A stretch of 50,386 bases of DNA from NCBI GenBank assembly GCA_903842235.1, contig CAIMLG010000028.1, forward strand, positions 1 to 50,386, in the 5' to 3' direction. The DNA comes from an uncultured Verrucomicrobia subdivision 3 bacterium (GTDB lineage: Bacteria > Verrucomicrobiota > Verrucomicrobiia > Limisphaerales > UBA11358). Numbering within the stretch: position 1 is the first letter of the stretch; each line of letters begins with the position of its first letter. The position numbers and the translations under genes were made by a program. Positions 1 through 12,289 of this stretch are shown here, one piece after another. The notes below the pieces were generated by a model. That model searched no databases. It saw only the letters and a list, made by a program, of their open reading frames with translations, and had not been told where the DNA came from.

Positions 1-159
1 CGTGGTGATGGTGAAACCGGGGGGCACCGGGAGACCGATGCGGGTCATTTCGGCGAGGTTGGCACCTTTGCCGCCGAGCAGGGGTTTCATGCTGCCGTCC
101 CCGTCGGCTTTTTTATTGCCCCAGGTATAGACGTATTTGATGGATTTGGTTTTAGCCAT
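1..159 (-). CDS. ppdK: Pyruvate, phosphate dikinase, N-terminal fragment
   Basis: Only the first 53 codons lie in the window; the gene runs off the left edge. PPDK interconverts pyruvate, ATP and phosphate with phosphoenolpyruvate, AMP and diphosphate in the cytoplasm. The translation begins [20 protein letters not shown] and continues with [14 protein letters not shown] and [12 protein letters not shown], the highly conserved start of the PPDK nucleotide-binding domain. The ATG at 159 is the natural start because the family begins with this short lead-in before the YVYTWG segment. The 96 bases upstream are AT-rich and should hold its promoter. The identification is secure; nothing can be said about the catalytic His or PEP domains, which lie outside. 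Confidence 0.95.
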   Translation of the reverse strand, partial: MAKTKSIKYVYTWGNKKADGDGSMKPLLGGKGANLAEMTRIGLPVPPGFTITT

Positions 160-255
160 AAATTCAGTAATTATAGTTAAGTTTTACGAGTGAAAAACGA
201 GAGTTAAAAATATCAAAGCTTCTAGCGGAGTCAATGAATCAAGCGGCCGAATTTC

Positions 256-1203
256 CTACCGCCGGCACACCTGGCGGGCCAAACGACTCCAGCCGTCACA
301 GCGCGGGGATGGCGGCGAATCCGGGACGGGAGGATTTTGCGGCATCTCATCCGTCGTTCCGGCACCGGCTCCCCCAAGCGGCGCAGGAGGGCTTGAGGGA
401 TGCGAGCCGCACCGGCCATCGGTGGCCGCACCACCGGCCAGCGCGCCACCGGAAACGGCGGTCAGGGGACTGACCGCCCCATCCTCGGCGGGCAACGGAG
501 CCGGCGGCGGCGCGGGCGATGGGCCAGTGGCATTGGCAATCGCCCCACCGGAGGCGGACGGCGCAGCGCGACCATCCCTACCTGAATTGGCGGACGGCGC
601 AGCGCGACCGTCCCTACCTGAATTGGCGGAAGGCGGTGGCGCGGCGGGCGGCAATTCTTCGGGCAGCGGGGAGCCATAGATTTTTTGCAGGGCCTCCTCG
701 GCGGTGGGACCGGTCCAATAGCCCGGCCGATCTTCCGGGCGTTTCCGGCGGCGGGGCTCATCGCCGAAGGGCATGCCGGTGGCCAGACATTTCAATTTGA
801 AGGCCAGTTCCGTGAGCCGGCAGATTTGCAGGAGCGACATTTGATGCCGGCGCGGATTGGAGGCCAGTTCCAGCCACCGTTTCGAGGCGTGAATGATCTG
901 ATGCGCGAGGAGGAATTCTTTTATGCGGAACTGCTCCAGGTCGGACTGGGAAGTGGTGATGGCGGCATTAATCACCTGATCCAAGGCGTTCTGGGTGACA
1001 TCGGCCAGGCGCATCTCGAAGGCGGCCACGCGGCCGGGCCAGTTGAATTTTACCGACAGGCGGCGGATGGCACTGAGGGAACGTCCCGTCTGTTCAGCCG
1101 TGGCGCGATGAGAGCGGCGGCCCTTGAGCCGCAGATAGGCGGCAAAGGCGGTGAAATCGGCGGGCGATTCGCCGGGTTGACGCTGCCAGAGGCGGGGAGT
1201 CAT
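256..1203 (-). CDS. Terminase small-subunit-like DNA-binding protein
   Basis: A 315-residue protein. The first 70 residues (FTAFAAYLRLKGRRSHRATA, then SLSAIRRLSVKFNWPGRVAA) read like the helix-turn-helix region of phage terminase small-subunit-like proteins, where a Ser-rich recognition helix precedes a W-x-x-R-A/V motif. Residues about 70-150 are predicted helical. The C-terminal half is low complexity, rich in Pro, Ala and Gly, with a 12-residue unit (SANSGRDGRAAP) repeated in tandem. The neighbours (a Pro-rich protein, an HTH/coiled-coil protein and a divergent XRE regulator) form what looks like a small phage-derived cassette, but there is no large terminase, portal or capsid gene here. 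Packaging function is therefore unproven and the protein may have been co-opted as a DNA-binding factor. The ATG at 1203 gives the motif its usual distance from the N terminus. Confidence 0.6.
   Translation of the reverse strand: MTPRLWQRQPGESPADFTAFAAYLRLKGRRSHRATAEQTGRSLSAIRRLSVKFNWPGRVAAFEMRLADVTQNALDQVINAAITTSQSDLEQFRIKEFLLAHQIIHASKRWLELASNPRRHQMSLLQICRLTELAFKLKCLATGMPFGDEPRRRKRPEDRPGYWTGPTAEEALQKIYGSPLPEELPPAAPPPSANSGRDGRAAPSANSGRDGRAAPSASGGAIANATGPSPAPPPAPLPAEDGAVSPLTAVSGGALAGGAATDGRCGSHPSSPPAPLGGAGAGTTDEMPQNPPVPDSPPSPRCDGWSRLARQVCRR
553..624. repeat. 36-bp tandem repeat, two units, inside the terminase-like gene
   Basis: Two adjacent 36-bp units differ by one base (accatccc versus accgtccc) and encode SANSGRDGRAAP twice on the minus strand. 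Each contains the inverted motif GGACGG ... CCGTCC on the minus strand. The unit length is a multiple of three, so the frame is kept. It looks like a dispersed palindromic repeat that duplicated inside the coding region. Confidence 0.85.
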
Positions 1204-1206
1204 ATT

Positions 1207-1238
1207 ATTTACGATTTACGATTGGCGATTTACGATTG
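1207..1238. repeat. ATTTACGATT-type microsatellite
   Basis: Short direct repeats of atttacgatt, with an interposed ggcg, lie immediately upstream of the terminase-like gene. They resemble the AT-rich microsatellite found in frame inside lipA (28237-28265). Confidence 0.7.
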
Positions 1239-1347
1239 AGGGAATTGTGCCAAAAAGGCGCTACTTCTATAAGTGCTTGATAGAGCATCAAAAATCGGAC
1301 CGTTTCCGGACCGTGGAGAGGCATATTTTCAGGCGGCGACACGAATT

Positions 1348-1668
1348 TCACAAATTAGCGCGAATGGAATTGGGGCCCGTCTCCACCGATTGGTCGCCGC
1401 CCGGGTCGGGGTGGTAGGCTTTCCGGATGGCTTCCTCCCATTCGGGGGTCAACGGCGGTGAGGGAACGGGCGGCACGGCCAACGGGAACCAGTCCGGATG
1501 CGTCTGATGGAACCGGATCAGGGATTCGAGGCCGGCGGCCAATTCCGTGAACGGATTTGGGCGCGGACGGGAGCGCGGTCCCAAGCGGGAACGCGGGCGG
1601 TCAACGCCCCGCCAGGTCGGGCGGGTGGCCTTACGGGTTCCAGACTTGGATGCGGTCGGCATATTCAT
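1348..1668 (-). CDS. Small Pro/Arg-rich hypothetical protein of the phage-like cassette
   Basis: A 106-residue protein of unknown function. The first 45 residues are basic (Arg, Ser, Thr, Pro). The middle is a likely helix (FTELAAGLESLIRFHQTHPD) followed by a Pro-rich stretch and a conserved-looking TPEWEEAIRKAYHPDPG segment. It starts inside the 3' end of the upstream HTH/coiled-coil gene (38-bp overlap; a second ATG at 1662 would shorten this), which suggests cotranscription. No known domain was recognised. The Pro-rich segment followed by a short acidic/aromatic motif could be a peptide that docks on a partner protein. Reality as a gene is likely from its cassette position and codon use, not from a motif. 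Confidence 0.5.
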   Translation of the reverse strand: MNMPTASKSGTRKATRPTWRGVDRPRSRLGPRSRPRPNPFTELAAGLESLIRFHQTHPDWFPLAVPPVPSPPLTPEWEEAIRKAYHPDPGGDQSVETGPNSIRANL

Positions 1669-2041
1669 CCTCCGGAATCTGGTCCACGGCGCTGACGAAA
1701 CGCATCGGGCCGGCCTCCTTTTGCAACCGGCGCTGCAGGCTTTCGACGTGGCTCAACAAACGGCCGGTGGACAGCGTGGCGAGGTCGCGCCGGGCGAGTT
1801 CGACCTCGGCGGCGCGGAGCTGTTCGCCCAGCTTTTGCATGCGCGCCTCGCTGGAGGCGAGCTGCTCGTGCAAACGGTTTTCCCGCTCGATGGCGATGAG
1901 GTTGGCGATGGTGTGCTGGTGCTGGCGGCTCCAGTCAATGAGGGTGGATTTGGCGACCTTGAGCTCGGCGGCAATGCGGGTGAACACCTCGCCTTGAACG
2001 CGCAGCTCAATGAAACGCTGAATAGTTTTATCGTCGTGCAT
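1631..2041 (-). CDS. HTH and coiled-coil protein of the phage-like cassette
   Basis: A 136-residue protein. Residues 1-45 form a helix-turn-helix of the resolvase/terminase-small-subunit kind (TIQRFIELRVQGEVFTRIAA, then LKVAKSTLIDWSRQHQ). Residues about 45-110 are strongly heptad-like (ENRLHEQLASSEARMQKLGE and onward), a probable coiled coil for oligomerisation. The C terminus ends with a short IPEDEYADRIQVW motif. The reading frame stays open 98 codons further upstream, but that region lies in the divergent promoter and antisense to the XRE gene, so the ATG at 2041 is chosen. It is divergent from the XRE regulator at 2211 and overlaps the next cassette gene, so it probably heads a minus-strand operon under XRE control. 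A DNA-recognition role is inferred only. Confidence 0.65.
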   Translation of the reverse strand: MHDDKTIQRFIELRVQGEVFTRIAAELKVAKSTLIDWSRQHQHTIANLIAIERENRLHEQLASSEARMQKLGEQLRAAEVELARRDLATLSTGRLLSHVESLQRRLQKEAGPMRFVSAVDQIPEDEYADRIQVWNP

Positions 2042-2143
2042 AGGATCCTTTCCCGGGTCGGGCAGCCCGGGCGGCAAGCCCCGGCCCGCCCGCCAAACCG
2101 AACCGGCCGCCCGGCCGTTGATGTGTGTATTTTCTACCAACAG

Positions 2144-2206
2144 ATACAGATTACAATTTTTTGTTGCCAACGCAAGATATTTCTGTATACTATTTTTAGC
2201 ATACAG
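2144..2206 (+). promoter_or_regulatory. Promoter and probable operator of the XRE gene
   Basis: TTGCCA at 2164-2169 and TATACT at 2186-2191, with a 16-bp spacer, form a good sigma70-type promoter ending 19 bases before the XRE start codon. The -10 is overlapped by an inverted repeat: CTGTAT at 2183-2188 and ATACAG at 2201-2206. A third ATACAG lies at 2144-2149, between the divergent genes. This arrangement fits autoregulation by the XRE protein and repression of the divergent operon. Binding is inferred. Confidence 0.55.
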
Positions 2207-2210
2207 CGCC

Positions 2211-2889
2211 ATGAAAAAATATCCACCCACCAACATCCGGACCCTGAGAAACATCCTAGACCTGACGCAGGCAGAATTTGCGGCCGCCGTCGGCGTGTCG
2301 CATGACGCGGTGGTGAGCTGGGAGAACGGCCGCAATCCGCTGTCGAAAAGCTATGCCCGGCGGATTTCGCGGGGCGACGGGGGCGGCGGAGCAGTCGCTG
2401 ATAAAAAAGGGGCCGCTGGGGGTGGCGTATGCCCAGCCCCCCAGGAACTTCACGCGGGAGGATTACCAGCATCACCGGAAGCATTACTGGGGGAATTCGG
2501 ACCAGACCAGCGCGGCGCGGCAGACGGGCCGCTGCGCGGATGCGCTGGAACTGCTCTTCCGGGCGGCGGCGCAGGCGGGCGCGGGCGGCAAGACGCTGCC
2601 GCTGCCGGCGGTGGTGGATTCCTTTGTGCAATGGTGCCGGCAGACGGAGGAGGATTTTCGGCTGATCCAGCACATTGACGCGCAACTGGAGACCCGGAAA
2701 CAGCCGGTTCCCTTGACCAAGACCTACGGGCAATGGCGGGAGGAAGCGGCGAAGCATCCGAACCTGGCGCGCACTTATGGCTTCCAGGACGACCCGAAGA
2801 AGGCGGACCATGAACCGCTGACATTGACCGTTGAAATGTTTCCAGTGTGGGCCCCCGGCTGGGAGATGCGGCGCGGGAAGCAGGGCTGA
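2211..2889 (+). CDS. XRE-family regulator with one frameshift
   Basis: Residues 1-55 are a clear XRE helix-turn-helix (IRTLRNILDLTQAEFAAAVG, then VSHDAVVSWENGRNPLSKSY). The helix that should follow continues in another frame: after ARRIS the frame from 2211 runs into Gly-rich nonsense, while the frame one base on reads ATGAAEQSLIKKGPLG and stays open to a stop at 2887-2889. Dropping one G from the GGGG run at 2371-2374 restores one product of about 225 residues. Its C-terminal part (FTREDYQHHRKHYWGNSDQT ... CADALELLFRAAAQ ... SYGQWR-like segment) is a conserved-looking helical effector region of unknown ligand. The frameshift may be a sequencing error in a homopolymer or a real inactivating mutation. 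The gene probably represses the divergent cassette and itself. Confidence 0.65.
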
Positions 2890-3033
2890 GGAAAATGCTG
2901 AACTATCAAAGGTTGCAATCGGAGGTCAGACGACGGACCTGACAGACCGATACCTCGGCCACCCAGGTGATAATTTTTGCCGGGGCCGGGAATTGTCGGT
3001 TATCGTCCGGCCAACCACCAGAGCCACACCGCG

Positions 3034-3081
3034 TATTCCACGCGTAATTTGCGGGCCATGCCGCGTCGCTACGGCAGGGAG
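3034..3081. repeat. 48-bp direct repeat, left copy
   Basis: A 48-bp sequence, starting tattccacgcg and ending cggcagggag, is 46/48 identical to 5623-5670 in the same orientation. A looser match (aagaccccttttt versus aagaacccctttac) follows each copy. The two copies bracket the histidine kinase gene. The rest of 2890-3174 holds no convincing gene. Confidence 0.85.
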
Positions 3082-3174
3082 TGGGCATACAAGACCCCTT
3101 TTTGACGAAAATCCTTTTTTGCAATTGACCGCTCACGCTAAAGGGTGCCTCCTAACTTTACCGGTGCACGGCGG

Positions 3175-5372
3175 CTACCGCCCGCCCAGCACTTGGCGGA
3201 GCGCGTCGCGCAGCGTCTTCAGCTCATAAGGCTTGTGCAGGAACACCTGGGGACGCTCCGCATGGTGGCCCGCCAGCACCTGTTCCGAATCGTGGCCGCT
3301 GGCCAGGATGACCGGCAGACCGGGGGCCAGCTGGCGCAAAGCCGCCAAGGTTTCCCAGCCGCCCCGGCGCGGCATGGTCAGATCGCAGATCACGCAACGG
3401 ACGGCCGCTGAGTTGATTTGGAACACTTCCACGGCTTCCACGCCATCTTGCGCTTCCAGCACACGGAAGCCCAACCGCGTCAGCGCGGCCTTGATGGACT
3501 GGCGCACGGCGCCATCGTCTTCGACCAAGAGCACGGTGCCGCTCCATTCCGGCTCCGAACCGGCGGCCGGCGGGACCGGCGGCGGGGGCAGCGGCTGGGT
3601 CGAGAGCGGAAGATAAACCCGAACGACGGTGCCCTGCCCCGGCTGGCTCGTCACGGCGACCGCCCCGCCATAAGCCCGGACCGTGCCCAGCACCACGGGC
3701 AGACCGAGGCCGCGCCCGGTGAATTTGGTGCTAAAAAACGGGTCAAAGAGATTCTTGAGGAGCGCGTCCGCAATGCCCTGGGCATTGTCACTCACGGTCA
3801 GGCAGGCGTAGGTGGCCCCCTGCGACTGCCAGTCCAGGGGCCAACGGTGAATCGTGGGAATGGCGGCCGCCGGCACGGTGCTGACGGCCACTTGGATCTG
3901 CCCGGGCTGCGCCCCGCAGGCTTCCCCGGCATTGGTGACGAGGTTGGTCAGGATTTGTTGAATTTGCCGGGCGTCCGCCTGGATGGTCGGCCCGGGCGCG
4001 GGCAGAGCGGCTGTCAACTGGACGGCGGCGGGCCGGGCCATTTGCAGTGCCGGCAAATGTTCCCGGCAAAGCGCCGCCAAATCCAGCGGCCGCTGGTCCC
4101 CGCGACTCTGGCCCACATAGGTCAACATCAGGGTGCCGAGCGTGGCGGCGTTCCGGACGGAGTGCAGCGCCTCGGCCAGATTAGGGCCGACCTCCGAGCC
4201 CGGCGGGAGACTGCTGCTGGCCAGTTCCAGGTTGAGCTGCACCGCCGCGAGCTGGTTATTAAAGTTGTGGGCAACGGCACCAGCCATGCGGCGCAGGCTC
4301 TCGGCCTTTTCCAGAAGCCCGCGTTGGGCTTCCAAGTCGGCCCGCTCCAGCTCCAGTTGTTTGCGCTCCGTGATGTCACTAAACGTGACGAGGAGGCAGG
4401 GCGCCTGATTAAAAAAAATCTGGTCCACCGAGGCCAAGCCGATGACCGTGGCGCCCGATTGGTGCCGCAGCCGCAGCTCCCGACCCTGAATGGTCCCCTG
4501 CGCCGCCAGGTCCGCCAGCAGGGCGTCCCGCTCCCGGGCATCCAGCCACAGGTTCAACTCCACCGGGGTTTTCCCTAGGATTTCACCCGGCCGATAGCCT
4601 GAGAACCGCGCAAAACTCTCATTCACCTCCAGGAATTGGCGGGTGACGGCGCTGATCAGGGCGATGCCGTTGGAAGAGGCCTGAAACGCCTTGGAATATT
4701 TTTCTTCCTGCGTCTGAATCCCCTGGATCAGCCGCTGGTTGACCATCAGCACCAACGCATAGGTGAGCAGGAAAAACACCGCTTGCAACAGCACCAACAC
4801 CCAGGCCTCCCAAGCCCCGGAATGGAAATAATCATTGGTGGTGGGGGGGTGGAAAAAGAAGGCGCCGATCCGCAGCGCGCAGACCAGGGCGCAAAGGCCC
4901 ATGACCACCCCCACCCAGCGCGTGATCGGTCGCAAAGCGACCTCCACCCGGTGCAGCATGAGCCAGGCGCCTTGCAGGGTGATGACACCCAAGGCGACGG
5001 AAAGATTGAGATTGCGGAGGGCCAGACTGGGGTGGAGATACGTCAAATCCGCATGCAGCAACGGGAAGAGGGCGAGCAACAGATAATTCGGCCACTGCGG
5101 CCCCCGCCGCCCCACAAAGCGCTCCAAGCCCTGGTAGCCCAGCAGGGCGCCCCCAATGATCAAGGTGTTGGAGAGCACGATGGACAACCCTCCGGGATGG
5201 TGCCGCGCAGGACAACGAGCAGCAGGCCCACCGTCTGGAAGCCGAAATCCCAGGCCAAAAATCCCAGGCCGGAAAACCGCCGGCGGTTTTGCCACCACAG
5301 GGCGACCAACATCAGCGTGCAGATGATGGTGGTGAGCACGCAGAGGAGGACGATGGTTTTTATGTCAGGCAT
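3175..5372 (-). CDS. Membrane PAS hybrid histidine kinase with one frameshift
   Basis: A hybrid sensor kinase. The N terminus (MPDIKTIVLLCVLTTIICTL, ATG at 5372) is in one frame up to LLVVLRGTIPEG. The rest (GLSIVLSNTLIIGGALLGYQ onward to the stop at 3175) is in another, so one base is missing near the CCC run at 5188-5190. Together they give about six or seven membrane helices, then a PAS domain (KYSKAFQASSNGIALISAVT). A dimerisation helix follows with phospho-acceptor His in VAHNFNNQLAAVQ, then an ATPase domain (N box QILTNLVTNAGEA, G boxes DNAQGI and GRGLGLP). A C-terminal receiver domain has acidic pair VEDD, phospho-acceptor Asp in CVICDLTMP and Lys in LHKPYEL. There is no adjacent output regulator, so phosphorelay partners are elsewhere. 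The frameshift could be a sequencing error; if real, the sensor half is lost. Confidence 0.8.
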
Positions 5373-5888
5373 GGCGGGCGGAAATTCGGTTCGTGCCCCA
5401 CATCATTTACTTGAACCCGCCCAGCGACACAAGCCAAGGATGCGCGCGCGCACCGAGCCTGGCGGGCCATGAATTCAAAGTGGGGCGTTGCCGGTTGCAG
5501 GGTTCCCCCCTTCGCCGCTTTTCTCGTTAGCCTCAGTGCCACGGTTGGCAATCCCCGCTTGGCAGTTGGATGTCGCGGCGCGACTCCCGCCGCGATTCAG
5601 CACATGATAGATCGCGCCCTCATATTCCACGCGCAATTTGCGGGCCATGCCGCCTCGCTACGGCAGGGAGGACGCAGAGTCAAGAACCCCTTTACGACCC
5701 CTTTACTTTAAGGTTGTGCCCTTTGGAATCCATACGCTTCTGCGATAACCTTTGACAGAAATTCGCAAGTCCGCTCTCATTACCTCATGCTCGCACCCCA
5801 CCTGAAGAAATCACCCGTGCGGAGGGGCGTGCACGCACACCAGCCTGATCAATACTGCTGGGCGTGAATTCAATTAGCAAAATACAAA
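5373..5888. other. Gene-free stretch with right copy of the direct repeat
   Basis: No convincing coding region. It contains the right copy of the 48-bp repeat and should contain the promoters of the divergent kinase and UGSC-like genes, but no clear -35/-10 pair was identified. Confidence 0.6.
5623..5670. repeat. 48-bp direct repeat, right copy
   Basis: Second copy of the repeat at 3034-3081, with two mismatches and the same orientation. See the left copy. Confidence 0.85.
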
Positions 5889-7883
5889 ATGAACCTATTT
5901 AGCCGATCTCTGCCGATAATTCTCTTGGTGGCCGCCGCCCTCAGCCGACAGTCGCTGATCAAAGCCGGGCAGGCGGACTCCGCTGCGGGCAGCGTTGCCC
6001 CCCTCGCGCATAACGAAATGAGCGGGGTGTTTTCCTACGAGTGCGACGACGCGTGTCTGATGCCCGGAGCGCTGGTCCCGGCCGGTAAATTCGCCGTGGT
6101 GTCGCCGGTGGGCAAGCAGACGGTGCCAATGATCAAACAGGCTCCGCGGCTGGACACGCTGAGCGGAAAAACCATCGCCGTCGTGGGCGGAAGCTTCATG
6201 GCCAACATCACGCATCCCGAGATCAAGCGGCTGATTCTCGCGAACTACCCCACCGCCAAAGTGATCTTGCTCAACGAAATCGGGTCCGCGGGCCCGTATC
6301 CCGGCCCCGGCATCACGCGCGAGGCGAAAGACGAATTCCAGAAGAGGCTCAAGGAAATGGGCGTGCAGGCCGTGATTTCGGGCAACGGTGGCTGCGGCCT
6401 CTGCACGCCGAAGGAGACGGGATCGAGCATCGCGGCGGAATACATCGGCATTCCCGCCGTGACCGTGGCCGCGCCGAACTTCGTGAACCAAGTCTATTCA
6501 ACCGCCGTCAACCACGGCGTGCCCGCCCCGCGCGCCGCCACGTATCCCGGGGCTTTCTCGGCGCACACGCCCGAGGAGCTGGTTCGCAACACGCGCGAAG
6601 TCGTCTGGCCCCAGATCGTCGCCGCCCTGACGAAACCCATCACCGAGACCGAACTCGCGGAACGTCGCAAAGCCGGCGTCGGCGACCCGAAGGATCGGGT
6701 GTTTGCCGGCACGATCGAAGGCGTGAATCGCTACTTCATCGAGCAGCGTTGGTCGGACGGGCTGCCGATCATTCCGCCCACGGTGGACCGCGTCGAAGCG
6801 TTTCTCAAATATACGGACCAGCCGTGGGACGCCGTGGTCGGCGTGCTGCCGATCGCCTATCGCAAGACCTTGGTCTGGCAGGTGGCGGTTAATGGCGTGA
6901 TGGCGGGGTGCCCGCCGGAGTTCATGCCGATCCTGATTTCCTATACCAAGGCTCTCGCGGATGGAAACTATCGCCGGACGCTGGCCAGCACCCACGCCTG
7001 GACGCCCTACTGCTGGATCAACGGTCCCCTGGCCCGGCAACTTGGCTTCGATGCGCAGCAAGGGGAGATCAACGAACCACGCAACGCCGCGCTCAGCCGG
7101 TTCATCAACCTGGCCATGATGAATCTGGGCGGCTATTACATTAAGCAGGACCGCATGGGGAGCTTCGGCTATCTCATGCCGTGGAGCTTGGCGGAGGATG
7201 AAGCCGCTTGCCTCAAAATCGGCTGGCAGCCCTATCATGTGCAAAAGGGGTTCCAGCTCAACCAGAGCACGCTGACGGCGGCGTCCGCCTTGATGTGGGG
7301 CAACAACCTGACCCCGGCATCGCACGACGGGAAGAAGATTATGGAAATGATGGCGTGGGACGCCGTGGAAAAAGGCCAGTTTGCCACGGGAAGTGGGCCG
7401 CGGCTCCCGGACCGGACCATGCTGGTCACCGAGTATGTCGCGCGCGACCTCGCCCGGACTTATCCGACCAAGGAAAAGTTGGAAGCGGCCCTGGTGGCGA
7501 CGGCGCGGCGGCCGGCGTATGAGCGGGCGTATGCCAACTACTGGGCCAACCCCGGCAGTGCCTTTCCCGCCAGATACACCATGGATATGCACGTCAAAAA
7601 GGTCATCCGGGACGAAGGCGGCGAACTCACGGCGCCGCCACCGTGGATGGCGAAGGTTCCCGGGCAGGAAAAAATCTACACGGTTCCCGTGATGAAGATG
7701 GGCATGACGCCGATTCTCGTGACCGGGGACGCGGACCGAAACAAGGTCCAGACCATGCCCGGCGGTAATTCCGCCACCATCGCCATTGAACTGCCCGCCA
7801 ACTGGGATGAGCTGATGGCGAAGCTGGGTTATCGACCACTCAAAGAATTCTTCCTTAACCAAGAGATGCCGAAAGGAGAATGA
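5889..7883 (+). CDS. Secreted UGSC-like (seleno)protein family member, Cys form
   Basis: A 664-residue exported protein; residues 1-27 are a hydrophobic signal peptide (LPIILLVAAALSRQS). Residues about 85-205 resemble the UGSC (seleno)protein domain: an opening beta strand (LSGKTIAVVGGSFMANITHP), then a cysteine site NGGCGLCTPKETGSS with Cys169 and Cys172, then IPAVTVAAPNF. Family members often carry selenocysteine at the site; here both positions are Cys and there is no in-frame TGA. Another Cys pair (Cys52, Cys56) lies near the N terminus. Residues about 270-640 match the domain that often accompanies this family (RWSDGLPIIPPT, then NGVMAGCPPEFMPI with Cys341). Both parts are fused in one chain. 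A thiol redox role outside the cytoplasm is inferred; the substrate is unknown. It stands alone with no operon partner. Confidence 0.6.
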   Translation: MNLFSRSLPIILLVAAALSRQSLIKAGQADSAAGSVAPLAHNEMSGVFSYECDDACLMPGALVPAGKFAVVSPVGKQTVPMIKQAPRLDTLSGKTIAVVGGSFMANITHPEIKRLILANYPTAKVILLNEIGSAGPYPGPGITREAKDEFQKRLKEMGVQAVISGNGGCGLCTPKETGSSIAAEYIGIPAVTVAAPNFVNQVYSTAVNHGVPAPRAATYPGAFSAHTPEELVRNTREVVWPQIVAALTKPITETELAERRKAGVGDPKDRVFAGTIEGVNRYFIEQRWSDGLPIIPPTVDRVEAFLKYTDQPWDAVVGVLPIAYRKTLVWQVAVNGVMAGCPPEFMPILISYTKALADGNYRRTLASTHAWTPYCWINGPLARQLGFDAQQGEINEPRNAALSRFINLAMMNLGGYYIKQDRMGSFGYLMPWSLAEDEAACLKIGWQPYHVQKGFQLNQSTLTAASALMWGNNLTPASHDGKKIMEMMAWDAVEKGQFATGSGPRLPDRTMLVTEYVARDLARTYPTKEKLEAALVATARRPAYERAYANYWANPGSAFPARYTMDMHVKKVIRDEGGELTAPPPWMAKVPGQEKIYTVPVMKMGMTPILVTGDADRNKVQTMPGGNSATIAIELPANWDELMAKLGYRPLKEFFLNQEMPKGE

Positions 7884-8347
7884 CATGAAGGGGCGGTCTT
7901 GACGATGCATACTTTACGGTGGTGGTTGATGGGGGCGGACGGCCACGGGAACCCGCCCCGGGGACGGGGCGGGGAGGCGGGGCGTTCGCGGTTTTTCCGA
8001 TCATCGCTCCGAACGGCGGGAGCAGCAACCGAAAAAGAGACCGCGGCAAAAGTTGGCGCGCCGAGACGGGACTCGGCGCTCCGTCGGCCCTGGCGCCGGA
8101 CTTTTGCAGAGATTTCAAAAAGGGTTGGGGGCGAATGGCCCAGCGCGATTCAGGGACAGCGGCGGGGAAGGGTGCCGGCCGGGGGTTTAAACCGGACTGG
8201 AAAATTAACCGCTGGCCGCGCGGCGGTGTTCCTCTAGCCTGACCGGCACGAGGTGAGGTCGGCCAAATAAACAAATACATATCATCAAATCCTGATTCGT
8301 TGATTTATTGCTTGGCAAACGGGGTCGGGAGCCGGTAAATTCAGGGC
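7884..8347. other. GC-rich gene-free stretch upstream of metH
   Basis: No convincing gene. Bases 7920-8240 are very GC-rich and open in several frames without protein-like composition. A small hairpin (tgacc ... ggtcg, about 8240-8262) lies about 90 bases before metH. It does not match the cobalamin, SAM or SAH riboswitch cores that I know, so no riboswitch is called. Confidence 0.5.
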
Positions 8348-12259
<3,912 letters not shown>

Positions 12260-12289
12260 AGCGGATTCACCCGGGCGGGGATTAACTGG

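Noticed and set aside
5889-7883. Selenocysteine in the UGSC-like protein
   Set aside because: There is no in-frame TGA; the expected position is an ordinary Cys codon.
7920-8242. A GC-rich open frame of about 107 codons
   Set aside because: Composition is random GC-rich, several frames are open at once and no protein feature is visible.
8230-8347. A riboswitch in front of metH
   Set aside because: Only a short generic hairpin is visible; the conserved cobalamin, SAM and SAH riboswitch cores are absent.
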